DNA of 64,000 nucleotides from an uncultured Dongia sp. (GTDB lineage: Bacteria; Pseudomonadota; Alphaproteobacteria; Dongiales; Dongiaceae), in contig NZ_CAKZGO010000005.1 in the NCBI RefSeq assembly GCF_936916975.1, positions 1-64,000 of the forward strand. Reading direction: 5' to 3'. The notes under the pieces are model-generated. The model was not told where the DNA came from. It worked only from the letters and a program-made list of their open reading frames with translations, and searched no databases. Position 1 is the first letter of the stretch; every line of letters begins with the position of its first letter. This document shows positions 1 to 7,745 of the stretch, in pieces. The position numbers were made by a program, and so were the translations under genes.

Positions 1-1467
1 CCGGGAACACTGGGGCATTCGCTGGCGGGCCGGGCCTTGACGGACGGCAAATGGTCGCTCACCGCACAGGATATCCGAACCTTTGCAACCGACCGTCACC
101 GCACGGTCGATGACCACCCCGCAGGTGGTGGTGTCGGCATGGTGGTCGCCAACTGGATCATCGATGGTGAGCCGGGTATGGATGTGTTTGCGATGGACGT
201 GGCGCGCTTCGGTGTTCACAACAACCGCGCCTTCACCCTTGAGAAGACCACGGAAAACTATCGCCGCCGTTTCACCATGACCTTCCCCAATGAGGAACTG
301 CCGGCGGCAAGGCCCCTCAAGACGTCGCCGATCTATCCGCATCTGAAAGCTGAAGGCGCGCTATTCGGGGTGGCCTTCGGCTGGGAGTATCCGCTGTGGT
401 TCGCGCCCAAGGGTACGGACCCCAAGGAGGAGCCGACCTATCGCCGCTCCAACGCCTTCCCCCATGTGGCGGCTGAGGTGAAGGCGGTGCGCGAGCATGT
501 CGGCATCTGGGAGACGTCGAGCTACGGCAAGATTGAGGTGAGCGGCACCGATGCCGCCAAATTCCTCGATCGCATCGTCAGTAACAAGCTGCCTGCCTTA
601 GGTCGCACGGTGCTGTGCCCGATGTTGTCGCCCAGTGGCGCCATCTTCGGCGATCTCACCGTGACGCGTACCCGTGAAGACACCTTCCTGATGATCGGCT
701 CCGGTGGTGCAGAGGTCTATTACACGCGCTGGCTCCATGCCAATCTGAAGGGCGAGCGAGTAGCGATCCGTAGCGCCACCAGCGATTATTCCGGCCTGTC
801 GCTGACCGGCCCCAAGGCCCGCGATGTGCTGCAGCAACTGACCGAAACCGATCTCAGCCATGCCGCATTCCCGTTCCTGCATGCACGGCAGATCCATGTC
901 GGACTTGCTGATGCGCTGGTCATCCGGGCGAGTTTCACCGGCGAGCTCGGCTATGAGATTTACGTGGCGCCGCATAATCTCATCCATGTCTATGAACGGC
1001 TGCGCGCGGCGGGTGCCGAGCACGGCCTGAAGATGTTCGGTGTCCGTGCTTTGCATTCGATGCGGATGGAGAAGGGCTATGGTTCCTGGGGTCGCGACTT
1101 CACCGCCGATTACAATGCGGCGGAAGCCCATTGGGGTCGTTTTGTGAAGTTCGACAAGGGCGATTTCATTGGCCGGGTGGCAGCCGAGAAGCAGTTCAAG
1201 GAACCGCTCATCCGCAAGATATCTTTGCTCAATGTCGCGTCGAAAGATCTCGATATCATGGGTGCCGAGCCGATCTTCGCGGGCGGCAAGGCGGTCGCCC
1301 GCGTCACGTCCGGGTATTTCGGTCACTGGACCGGCAAGCAGCTGGCACTTGCCTATCTGCCGATGACCGGCGACAGCTTCGAGATCGAGGTGATGGGCAA
1401 GCGCGTGCCGGCATCGCGTCTGAAGGAAGCGCCCTTCGACCCCAGCTCCGCTCGCTTGCGCAGTTGA
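1..1467 (+). CDS. Dimethylglycine/sarcosine dehydrogenase-like FAD protein, C-terminal part (5' truncated)
   Basis: The reading frame is open to the left edge, so the first 488 visible codons are only the 3' part of a gene of about 800 codons. The visible part starts at the end of the FAD-dependent oxidoreductase domain (a WIIDGEP...[11 protein letters not shown] stretch typical of that junction). It continues into a GcvT-like folate-binding aminomethyltransferase module ([16 protein letters not shown], then GELGYEIYV, and [10 protein letters not shown] near the substrate loop). Family members oxidatively demethylate dimethylglycine, sarcosine or related N-methyl amines and pass the carbon to tetrahydrofolate. 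The flavin-binding N-terminus is outside the window, so the exact substrate is open. A strong terminator follows directly. The MttB-like and TMADH-like genes nearby on the other strand fit a shared role in N-methyl catabolism. Confidence 0.85.
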   Translation, partial: PGTLGHSLAGRALTDGKWSLTAQDIRTFATDRHRTVDDHPAGGGVGMVVANWIIDGEPGMDVFAMDVARFGVHNNRAFTLEKTTENYRRRFTMTFPNEELPAARPLKTSPIYPHLKAEGALFGVAFGWEYPLWFAPKGTDPKEEPTYRRSNAFPHVAAEVKAVREHVGIWETSSYGKIEVSGTDAAKFLDRIVSNKLPALGRTVLCPMLSPSGAIFGDLTVTRTREDTFLMIGSGGAEVYYTRWLHANLKGERVAIRSATSDYSGLSLTGPKARDVLQQLTETDLSHAAFPFLHARQIHVGLADALVIRASFTGELGYEIYVAPHNLIHVYERLRAAGAEHGLKMFGVRALHSMRMEKGYGSWGRDFTADYNAAEAHWGRFVKFDKGDFIGRVAAEKQFKEPLIRKISLLNVASKDLDIMGAEPIFAGGKAVARVTSGYFGHWTGKQLALAYLPMTGDSFEIEVMGKRVPASRLKEAPFDPSSARLRS

Positions 1468-1497
1468 CCGAGAGAATCTTGTAACGATTTATGACAG

Positions 1498-1530
1498 CGG
1501 CGCGTGGTGACACGCGCCGTTTCCATTTTG
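1498..1530 (+). terminator. Rho-independent terminator after the demethylase gene
   Basis: A perfect 9-bp stem (cggcgcgtg / cacgcgccg, 1498-1506 with 1511-1519) closes a GTGA tetraloop and is followed by tttccatttt. It lies 31 bases after the stop codon of the upstream gene. Confidence 0.8.
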
Positions 1531-1655
1531 CCCTTCTCGCGACACTTTCACGTTACCGGATGGAGGCAATCTCTTCCTCACGAGCGACGGCCTAGACCGA
1601 TCCATGAAGACGGCCGACCACCGCTCGACAGACGTCCGATACGAGGAGAGTCGTC

Positions 1656-1928
1656 ATGAAGACCCGTTTGCTGCTGAGTGCTCTTGCTGCCACCATGCTG
1701 GTTTCCGGCGCTGCCTATGCCGCGGGTACGACCCCGGCAGCGAAGTGTACCGCCCTCACCACGCAATGGAATGAGGTCGCGCTGACGCACAAGACGCATG
1801 CCAAGTTCTCGGTCGCCCAGAAGGAAGCCGAATCCGGCATCAAGATGTGCAAGGCCAACAAGGATGCGACTGGCGCCCAGGCCATCGACAAGGCCCTCAA
1901 CCTGCTCGGCGTGAAGCCAGCGGCGTAA
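1656..1928 (+). CDS. Small exported hypothetical protein with two cysteines
   Basis: The product has 90 residues, with an N-terminal signal peptide (MKTRLLLSALAATMLVSGAAYA, cut after the AYA). The mature part is about 68 residues, Lys/Ala-rich and mostly helical by composition, with two cysteines (in AAKCTAL and IKMCKAN) that could form one disulfide in the periplasm. An AGGAG-type ribosome site (cgaggagagtcgtc) lies just before ATG 1656, which supports this start. It stands alone between a terminator and a hairpin-rich repeat. I do not recognise a characterised family; short alphaproteobacterial exported proteins of this kind are common and unannotated. Confidence 0.75.
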   Translation: MKTRLLLSALAATMLVSGAAYAAGTTPAAKCTALTTQWNEVALTHKTHAKFSVAQKEAESGIKMCKANKDATGAQAIDKALNLLGVKPAA

Positions 1929-1955
1929 CGAGCGAACTCGCTCCCCCCTCTCTAA

Positions 1956-2048
1956 CTCTCCCCCTCAAGGGGGGAGAGGACTGGAACGAGTCTCTGATTA
2001 ACTCGGTGTGAACCCCTCCCCCTTTGAGGGGGAGGGCCGGGGAGGGGT
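1956..2048. repeat. Double G/C-rich hairpin, REP-like, between convergent genes
   Basis: Two similar perfect inverted repeats lie in the gap between convergent genes. The first is ctctccccc / gggggagag (1956-1964 with 1970-1978, loop tcaag). The second is ccctccccc / gggggaggg (2014-2022 with 2028-2036, loop tttga), and its left arm can also pair with ggggaggggt at 2039-2048. The two units resemble each other in sequence, which suggests a repeated palindromic element that also serves as a bidirectional terminator. Confidence 0.6.
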
Positions 2049-2055
2049 AGATTTC

Positions 2056-4095
2056 TTAGAGCGCCTTGCACAACCTGAGGCCGTCATAGATCGCGGCGTG
2101 GATGTTTCTGGCAGCGACGGCATCGCCGATGCGGAACAGCTGGAAAGATCCCGCCGCGTTCGTCTTAAGAGACTGTGGGCGACCGTCGATGAAGCTGTCT
2201 ATGTCGATCTCACCGCGATTGACGCTCTGTTCCTTCAGATCGAAATAGACCGCGTCGGCCGGCAGATTGCCGTGCGCCACGATGATCTGTTGCGCGCGGC
2301 GCTCCGATGTCGATTTGTCATAAGCGTTGAACAGCGTCGCCACCAGCTGGTTGCCGACCTTGGCAATCTTCGTCATGCGCTGGTTGATGGTGAGCGTCAC
2401 TCCGCCAGCATAGAATGCTTTGTAATAGGCGGGGTAGTTGAGGCCACCCACTTCCGCGCCGATCATGCGTTCCGGCGTGATGAGCTCGAATTTAATACCC
2501 TTGCTGGTCAGAAACTCGGCTGTGGAGAGGGCCTCGTGCCCGGCTTCGTCGTCGTAGAGGATGATATCATCGGAGAGCGCCACCTGGCCTGAGAGCACAT
2601 CCCAGGTTGAGGTCGCGAGATCTGACCCAATCTTGAACGGTGCCGTGTTGGGTGTGCCGCCTGTAGCGATGATCACAACATCCGGTTTCTCAGCAACGAT
2701 GTCTGCTGCCTCGGCATAGGCGTTGAAGCGGAAATCGACACCGGCATGCTGCGCCTCGGCGTAGAGCCAGTCCGTGATACCGACCAGTTCCTTGCGGCGG
2801 CCGACTGTGGCCGCGATGGCGACTTGGCCACCGACGCGGCTGGTCGCCTCGAACACCGTCACCTTGTGGCCGCGCAGTGCCGAGACTCGCGCGGCTTCCA
2901 GGCCTGCAGGACCGGCACCCACAATAACGATGCGCTTCTTCGGACCATCGCTGCGCGCGATGACATGGGGCATTGTTTCTTCACGGCCGGTCGCTGGATT
3001 GTGCAGGCACAGGGCCTCGCCACCCTGATAGATGCGGTCGATGCAATAGCCGGCGCCGACACAGGGACGGATGCGCTCTTCCTCCCCGCGCGTCAACTTT
3101 GCGACGATATGCGGGTCGGCCATATGGGCCCGGGTCATGCCGATCAGGTCGACTGCATCGTCGGCAACCCAGTGCCGCGCGGTGGCAAGATCGTTGACGC
3201 GTGCGGCGTGGAAGATCGGCAGACCGGGCAAGGCGGCGCGCGTGGCCTTTACCTTCGCGAAATTTGGCCCGGCGGGTGTCCCCATCAAGGGGATGACGTG
3301 CGACAGCGCCTCATCCGTGTCGATCGTGCCGACGATAACGTTGAGGAAGTCGATGAGGCCGGCCTGGTGAAAGCGCTTGGCGATCTCGATGCCTTCGTCA
3401 AAATGAAGACCGTCTTCTTCGGCCTCGTCGACCACCATGCGCACGCCGATGATGAAATCGTCACCTGTCGCGCGGCGCATCTCCATCAGCACTTCGGTGC
3501 CGAAGCGCATGCGATTCTCCAGGCTACCGCCGTAATTGTCCTCGCGGCTGTTCGTTCGCGGCGAAAAGAACGCGTCGAAAAGATGGCCATAGGCCTCGAT
3601 CTCGAGGCCGTCGAGATGTCCGTCCTGGCATCGCCTCGCGGCAGCGCCGTAGGCCTTGACCACGCGCGCGATATCGAAATCCTCCATGGTCTTTGGAAAA
3701 CTGCGATGTGCCGGCTCCCTTTCATGCGAGGCAGAGATGACCGGCAACCAGTTCTCCTTGTTCCAGGACGTACGCCGGCCGAGATGTGTGATCTGGCACA
3801 TCACGGCGCAGTCATAGGCGTGAACACGTTTCGCCAAGGCCTTGAAATGGCCGATGATGGCATCGTCGTGAATGAAAAGATTGCCGAAGGCCTGGGGCGA
3901 ATCCTTGGCGACGACCGACGAGCCGCCGATCATGGTCATGGCAGCGCCGCCTTTTGCCTTCTCCTCGTGATAGAGCTGATAGCGCAGACCCGGCATGCCA
4001 GCCTCGGAATAGGCCGGCTCATGGGAGGTGGAGAAGATTCGATTCTTGAGATTGAGATTCTTCAATCGATAGGGCTGCAGCAAAGGATCGGCCAT
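2056..4095 (-). CDS. TMADH/old-yellow-enzyme-family N-demethylase (DgcA/StcD-like), FMN, Fe-S and dinucleotide domains
   Basis: The product has 679 residues. Residues 1-335 form the FMN TIM barrel of the trimethylamine dehydrogenase / 2,4-dienoyl-CoA reductase family (SPRTNSREDNYGGSLENR, and FHAARVND near the phosphate site). Residues 345-363 hold the Fe-S region, and from residue 387 a GxGxxG fold (VGAGPAGLEAAR) starts the dinucleotide-binding half. Family members with this layout remove methyl groups from dimethylglycine, N-methylproline or trimethylamine. The Fe-S region has Cys345, Cys351 and Cys363 but Ala at 348, where trimethylamine dehydrogenase has its second cysteine. The gene lies 34 bases downstream of the MttB-like gene on the same strand and is probably co-transcribed with it. 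Substrate is inferred from family and context only. Confidence 0.85.
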   Translation of the reverse strand: MADPLLQPYRLKNLNLKNRIFSTSHEPAYSEAGMPGLRYQLYHEEKAKGGAAMTMIGGSSVVAKDSPQAFGNLFIHDDAIIGHFKALAKRVHAYDCAVMCQITHLGRRTSWNKENWLPVISASHEREPAHRSFPKTMEDFDIARVVKAYGAAARRCQDGHLDGLEIEAYGHLFDAFFSPRTNSREDNYGGSLENRMRFGTEVLMEMRRATGDDFIIGVRMVVDEAEEDGLHFDEGIEIAKRFHQAGLIDFLNVIVGTIDTDEALSHVIPLMGTPAGPNFAKVKATRAALPGLPIFHAARVNDLATARHWVADDAVDLIGMTRAHMADPHIVAKLTRGEEERIRPCVGAGYCIDRIYQGGEALCLHNPATGREETMPHVIARSDGPKKRIVIVGAGPAGLEAARVSALRGHKVTVFEATSRVGGQVAIAATVGRRKELVGITDWLYAEAQHAGVDFRFNAYAEAADIVAEKPDVVIIATGGTPNTAPFKIGSDLATSTWDVLSGQVALSDDIILYDDEAGHEALSTAEFLTSKGIKFELITPERMIGAEVGGLNYPAYYKAFYAGGVTLTINQRMTKIAKVGNQLVATLFNAYDKSTSERRAQQIIVAHGNLPADAVYFDLKEQSVNRGEIDIDSFIDGRPQSLKTNAAGSFQLFRIGDAVAARNIHAAIYDGLRLCKAL

Positions 4096-4129
4096 TCAGA
4101 GGCTCCAATGTGTGGCTGGTTGCGTGCCG

Positions 4130-5668
4130 TCAGTACCAGGCGTCCGCCATGGATTGTTTGCGGCGATTCATGAAGTCGTTGAGCGCCTCGTCGATTCCGG
4201 GATCGATGGCAGGATCGGTGTGGCTGGCGAGGAGCGCACGCCATTTTTTGTCGGCGCGGATATCTGCCGGGCGGGAGCCTGCATCGCGCCATTGCTCGAA
4301 CGAGTCATTGTCGGCGAGATCGGCGTCGTAGAAGGCCGTCGTGTAATTCGCCATCGTATGCGCGCAGCCCAGGAAATGCTTGCCGGGTTCCACTTCGCGG
4401 AAAGCGTCCATGGCCAGGGCGTTCTCGTCCATCGGAAGGCCAGCCAGCAATTTGTGCATCATGCCGAGATGGTCGCAATCGAGAATGAATTTCTCGTAAC
4501 CCATGACGAGGCCGCCTTCGAGCCAACCAGCGGCGTGAAGGATGAAATTGGCCCCACCCAGCAAAGCTGGCCAGAGAGAGTCGGCGCTTTCCTGAGCCGC
4601 CTGTGAATCCGCGACTTTCGACGCCGTGAGCGAGCCACCACAGCGTAACGGCACACCCAATCGCTGGGCCAGTTGCCCGATGGCGAGATAGGCCATCGCC
4701 GGTTCCGGCATGCCGAAGGTAGGGGCGCCGGAGCGGAGTGACATGGAGGAGAGGAAATTGCCGTAGATCACCGGCGCGCCGGGACGTTCCAACTGGGTGA
4801 GGGCGACACCGACCATGGCTTCGGCATGCGCCTGGGCAATGGCACCTGCCGTCGTCACCGGACCCATGGCGCCGCCGAGGATGAAGGGCACGACGACGGC
4901 GGCCTGATTGGCGCGGGCGTAGGCACGGAGCGCCATTGACATCACGCCGTCGAAGATGAGCGGCGAGTTGGTGTTGATGTTGCCGAGGATGACGCAGTTC
5001 TTGTCGACGAAATCGGCACCGAACAGAATACGGCACATCTCGATAGAGTCTTCGGCGCGATCGGGCGCCGTCACCGACCCCATGAAAGGCTTGGCCGAAT
5101 GCTTGATATGGGCATAGACCATGTCGAGATGGCGCTTGTTGACCGGCACGTCGACCGGTTCGCAGATGGTGCCGCCGGAATGGTGCAGCCAGGGCGACAT
5201 CCAGGTCATCTTGACGAAGTTCTTGAAGTCTTCGAGCGAGCCGTAGCGGCGGCCCTTTTCCTGGTCATAGACGAAGGGCGAACCATAGGCCGGTGCGAAC
5301 ACCACGGCATCGCCACCGATCTCGACCGCATGGTTGCCGTCGCGGCCATGCTGAATGAAGGTCCGGGGTGTGGTCTTCTGGATGATCTCCACCACTTGGC
5401 CGGGCTCGAACTTCACCCGCATGCCCTCGATCTTGGCGCCGGCCTTGCGCCACAGTTCCAGTGCGTCGTCATCACCGCGGAACTCGACGCCGATCTCAGC
5501 CAGGATCTGCTCGGCCTGGGCATGCAGGCGGTCAAGACCGTCCGGCTGCAGCAGGGCATAGGTCGGGATCTGGCGGCGCAGAAAGGTGGGGGCGGCCACG
5601 GTCGGTCGTACCCGACTGCGATTCCGCGGCTTTGCGGCGGGCTGAGGGTTCTCTGCTGGCGCGCTCAT
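4130..5668 (-). CDS. Trimethylamine methyltransferase (MttB) family protein, non-pyrrolysine type
   Basis: The product has 512 residues and is a full-length member of the MttB superfamily (ILAEIGVEFRGDDDALELWRKAGAK near the N-terminus, and glycine-rich barrel segments later). There is no in-frame amber codon, so it belongs to the non-pyrrolysine branch, in which several members transfer a methyl group from quaternary amines such as glycine betaine or related betaines. No corrinoid protein gene is present in the window, so a cobalamin route cannot be confirmed here. A proline- and arginine-rich N-terminal extension of about 30 residues precedes the fold. It is the first gene of a two-gene unit with the TMADH-like gene and diverges from the LysR gene. 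The substrate is not determinable from sequence alone. Confidence 0.85.
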   Translation of the reverse strand: MSAPAENPQPAAKPRNRSRVRPTVAAPTFLRRQIPTYALLQPDGLDRLHAQAEQILAEIGVEFRGDDDALELWRKAGAKIEGMRVKFEPGQVVEIIQKTTPRTFIQHGRDGNHAVEIGGDAVVFAPAYGSPFVYDQEKGRRYGSLEDFKNFVKMTWMSPWLHHSGGTICEPVDVPVNKRHLDMVYAHIKHSAKPFMGSVTAPDRAEDSIEMCRILFGADFVDKNCVILGNINTNSPLIFDGVMSMALRAYARANQAAVVVPFILGGAMGPVTTAGAIAQAHAEAMVGVALTQLERPGAPVIYGNFLSSMSLRSGAPTFGMPEPAMAYLAIGQLAQRLGVPLRCGGSLTASKVADSQAAQESADSLWPALLGGANFILHAAGWLEGGLVMGYEKFILDCDHLGMMHKLLAGLPMDENALAMDAFREVEPGKHFLGCAHTMANYTTAFYDADLADNDSFEQWRDAGSRPADIRADKKWRALLASHTDPAIDPGIDEALNDFMNRRKQSMADAWY

Positions 5669-5779
5669 GTCATTCTACTCCCCTGGCAGCGTCGCTGTCG
5701 GCTGCCTCATCGATCATGCTAGCTGCTACCGACTACATGTAATCCTGGAAAAAAATGAGGAAGTTGATAGAATTTGCTT

Positions 5780-6715
5780 ATGAACTCATTGCGCTTGCAA
5801 CTGCCGCCCTTGAACGGGTTGATCATTTTCGAAGCGGCCGGGCGGCTGGCGAGCTTCACTCAGGCGGCCCGAGAACTCAATATGACCCAAGCAGCGGTCA
5901 GCTACGGCATCAAGCAGCTGGAAGACGCCCTGGGCGTTCCCCTGTTTCGGCGCGAGCATCAGCGCGTCCGCCTGAGCGAAGACGGGCGGCGCTATCATCA
6001 GGACGTCACCTTGGCGCTGGAACATCTGCGGCGTTCGACCGAGACTTTGCGGCGGAGCCAGAGCGGCACCCATGTGACACTGTCCTGCTCCACGGCATTT
6101 GCTTCCTGGTGGATGCTGCCGCGTCTGGCGCGGTTTCGCCAGGACAATCCAGGCATCGATCTACGTCTCCAGACCACGGACAAGGATATCGATCTCGATA
6201 CGGAGGGCATCTCGCTTGCCATCCGCCGCGGGGATGGCCGATATCCTGGCTGCCATGCAGCCAAGCTGGTGGACGAATCCATTATCCCGATTTGCAGTCC
6301 GGCCTATCTGGAGCGCGCCGGCAAGATCGCGACCCTGGCGGACCTTAAGCGGCAGCGGCTGATCCATCTGGATGAGCCGTTCCGGCCGCGACCCAATTGG
6401 GCCGATTACTTCAGAGCGGCCGGTGAACGCCTCACCCCGGATGATTCAGGTCTGCATCTCAACGATTATGCGCTGGTGGTGGGAGCGGCGCTGGAGGGTC
6501 AGGGGATCGCGCTGGGCTGGCGGCACCAGACCGACCATCTGGCGGCGCGCGGGCTTCTTGTCCATCCGCTCGACCGACCTTGGGTGACAGGGCTCGCCTT
6601 CCATATCGTCTGGTCGCGCGGCGCCGAGTTGACGATGGAGGCCGAGACGGTACGGGACTGGCTGGGTGGCGACCCCGCCATTCCAGAGCCGACCTGGCCG
6701 GCTAGATCGCCGTGA
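5780..6715 (+). CDS. LysR-family transcriptional regulator (GcvA-like)
   Basis: The product has 311 residues. An N-terminal winged helix-turn-helix (PPLNGLIIFEAAGR, then AARELNMTQAAVSYGIKQLE) is typical of the GcvA branch, followed by the effector-binding periplasmic-protein-like domain. ATG 5780 gives the family-typical MNSLRL start; a TTG at 5774 is also in frame and is better spaced from the GAGGAAG at 5757, so the start is uncertain by two codons. The gene diverges from the MttB/TMADH-like pair and probably controls it from the 111-base gap between them; this is inference from arrangement. Its 3' end overlaps the end of the convergent diguanylate cyclase gene by 14 bases. Confidence 0.9.
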   Translation: MNSLRLQLPPLNGLIIFEAAGRLASFTQAARELNMTQAAVSYGIKQLEDALGVPLFRREHQRVRLSEDGRRYHQDVTLALEHLRRSTETLRRSQSGTHVTLSCSTAFASWWMLPRLARFRQDNPGIDLRLQTTDKDIDLDTEGISLAIRRGDGRYPGCHAAKLVDESIIPICSPAYLERAGKIATLADLKRQRLIHLDEPFRPRPNWADYFRAAGERLTPDDSGLHLNDYALVVGAALEGQGIALGWRHQTDHLAARGLLVHPLDRPWVTGLAFHIVWSRGAELTMEAETVRDWLGGDPAIPEPTWPARSP

Positions 6716-7631
6716 CCGGATCGGGCATCTCGAACACCCTGGCCTGGTTGCGCCCACCCTTCTTTGCGGCATAGAGCGCATCGCCCGCCAGCTTGAACAA
6801 GCTGGTGCGATCGCTGCTCGGCGCAGGACGGCAGACCGCAGCGCCGATCGAGATCGTAACGATCGATTCCGTCCCGGAATGCGAATGGGGCATAGAAAGA
6901 GCCCGCGTCGCGCCGAGCAATCTCTCGCCGACGATGGCGGCACCACTGGCATCGGTGTCCGGCATCAGGCCGACGAATTCTTCGCCACTGTAGCGCGCCA
7001 GGATGTCGCCCGGCCGCATCAGCGCCTTCGACATTGCTTGAGCGAGGATGCGCAGGCAATCGTCGCCGGCCAGAAAGCCATAGGCATCGTTGTAAGCTTT
7101 GAAATTGTCGATATCGGTGAGGTAGACGCAAATGCTGGATTTGAGGCGTATGCTGCGGCGCCACTCGCGGTCGAAATCTTCCTCGAAGGCACGACGGTTG
7201 GCGATGCCCGTCAGGCCGTCGATGGCGGAAAGGCGGCGCAGATAGTCACGCTGCTTCTTGAGTTCAAGCTGGTTGCGGACCCGGGCAAGCACGATGGGCG
7301 GGCTCACGGGCTTGGCGATGTAATCCACGGCGCCAAGTGCAAGACCTTTGGCCTCCTGGCGTTCCTGGTCCATCGCGGTCACGAACATCACCGGTATGTC
7401 GCGCGTGAAGGGATTGGACTTCAACCGGTCGCAGATCTCGTAGCCGTCCATGCCCGGCATCATGATGTCGAGGATGATGAGGTCAGGTTCTTCCGAGGCG
7501 GCGAGGGTCAGTGCGTCCGACCCATTATTAGCTGTAATGACCTGGTAGATATCTCGAAGCACGACGTTCAGGATCGCCAAATTGGTGGGCGAATCATCAA
7601 CTACCAGGATCAGGTCTTTTTCGCGCACCAT
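6702..7631 (-). CDS. Response regulator with GGDEF domain (PleD/WspR-like diguanylate cyclase)
   Basis: The product has 309 residues. Residues 1-125 form a receiver (VVDDSPTN acidic pocket, phospho-acceptor in LIILDIMMPG, conserved Lys in AKPVS). Residues 140-300 form a GGDEF domain (DGLTGIANRR, then DIDNFKAYND). The active-site loop reads SGEEF, a conservative variant of GGEEF, and the upstream RPGD with five residues between is an intact RxxD inhibitory site. It should make cyclic di-GMP when phosphorylated and be subject to product inhibition. No partner kinase gene is adjacent. It lies between the LysR gene and the pilus region, and a role in surface attachment is plausible but not shown. 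Confidence 0.92.
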   Translation of the reverse strand: MVREKDLILVVDDSPTNLAILNVVLRDIYQVITANNGSDALTLAASEEPDLIILDIMMPGMDGYEICDRLKSNPFTRDIPVMFVTAMDQERQEAKGLALGAVDYIAKPVSPPIVLARVRNQLELKKQRDYLRRLSAIDGLTGIANRRAFEEDFDREWRRSIRLKSSICVYLTDIDNFKAYNDAYGFLAGDDCLRILAQAMSKALMRPGDILARYSGEEFVGLMPDTDASGAAIVGERLLGATRALSMPHSHSGTESIVTISIGAAVCRPAPSSDRTSLFKLAGDALYAAKKGGRNQARVFEMPDPVTAI

Positions 7632-7745
7632 CTCGTCTTCTATCTCCGGTTAGTCGGCAGTGAAAACCCACTGTCGCAAACGCGTCCTCTGATTCTTCTA
7701 CCACCGAAAATTGGTGATGCCTAGATCGAAGCAACGCGCCGCTTC

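Noticed and set aside
2746-4173. 475-codon open frame on the + strand over the TMADH-like gene
   Set aside because: It is antisense to a gene with clear domains and motifs and lacks any recognisable fold of its own; it is a shadow of GC-rich coding DNA.
4130-5668. Possible pyrrolysine-containing MttB
   Set aside because: The gene reads through at full length without an in-frame amber codon, so it is of the non-pyrrolysine type.
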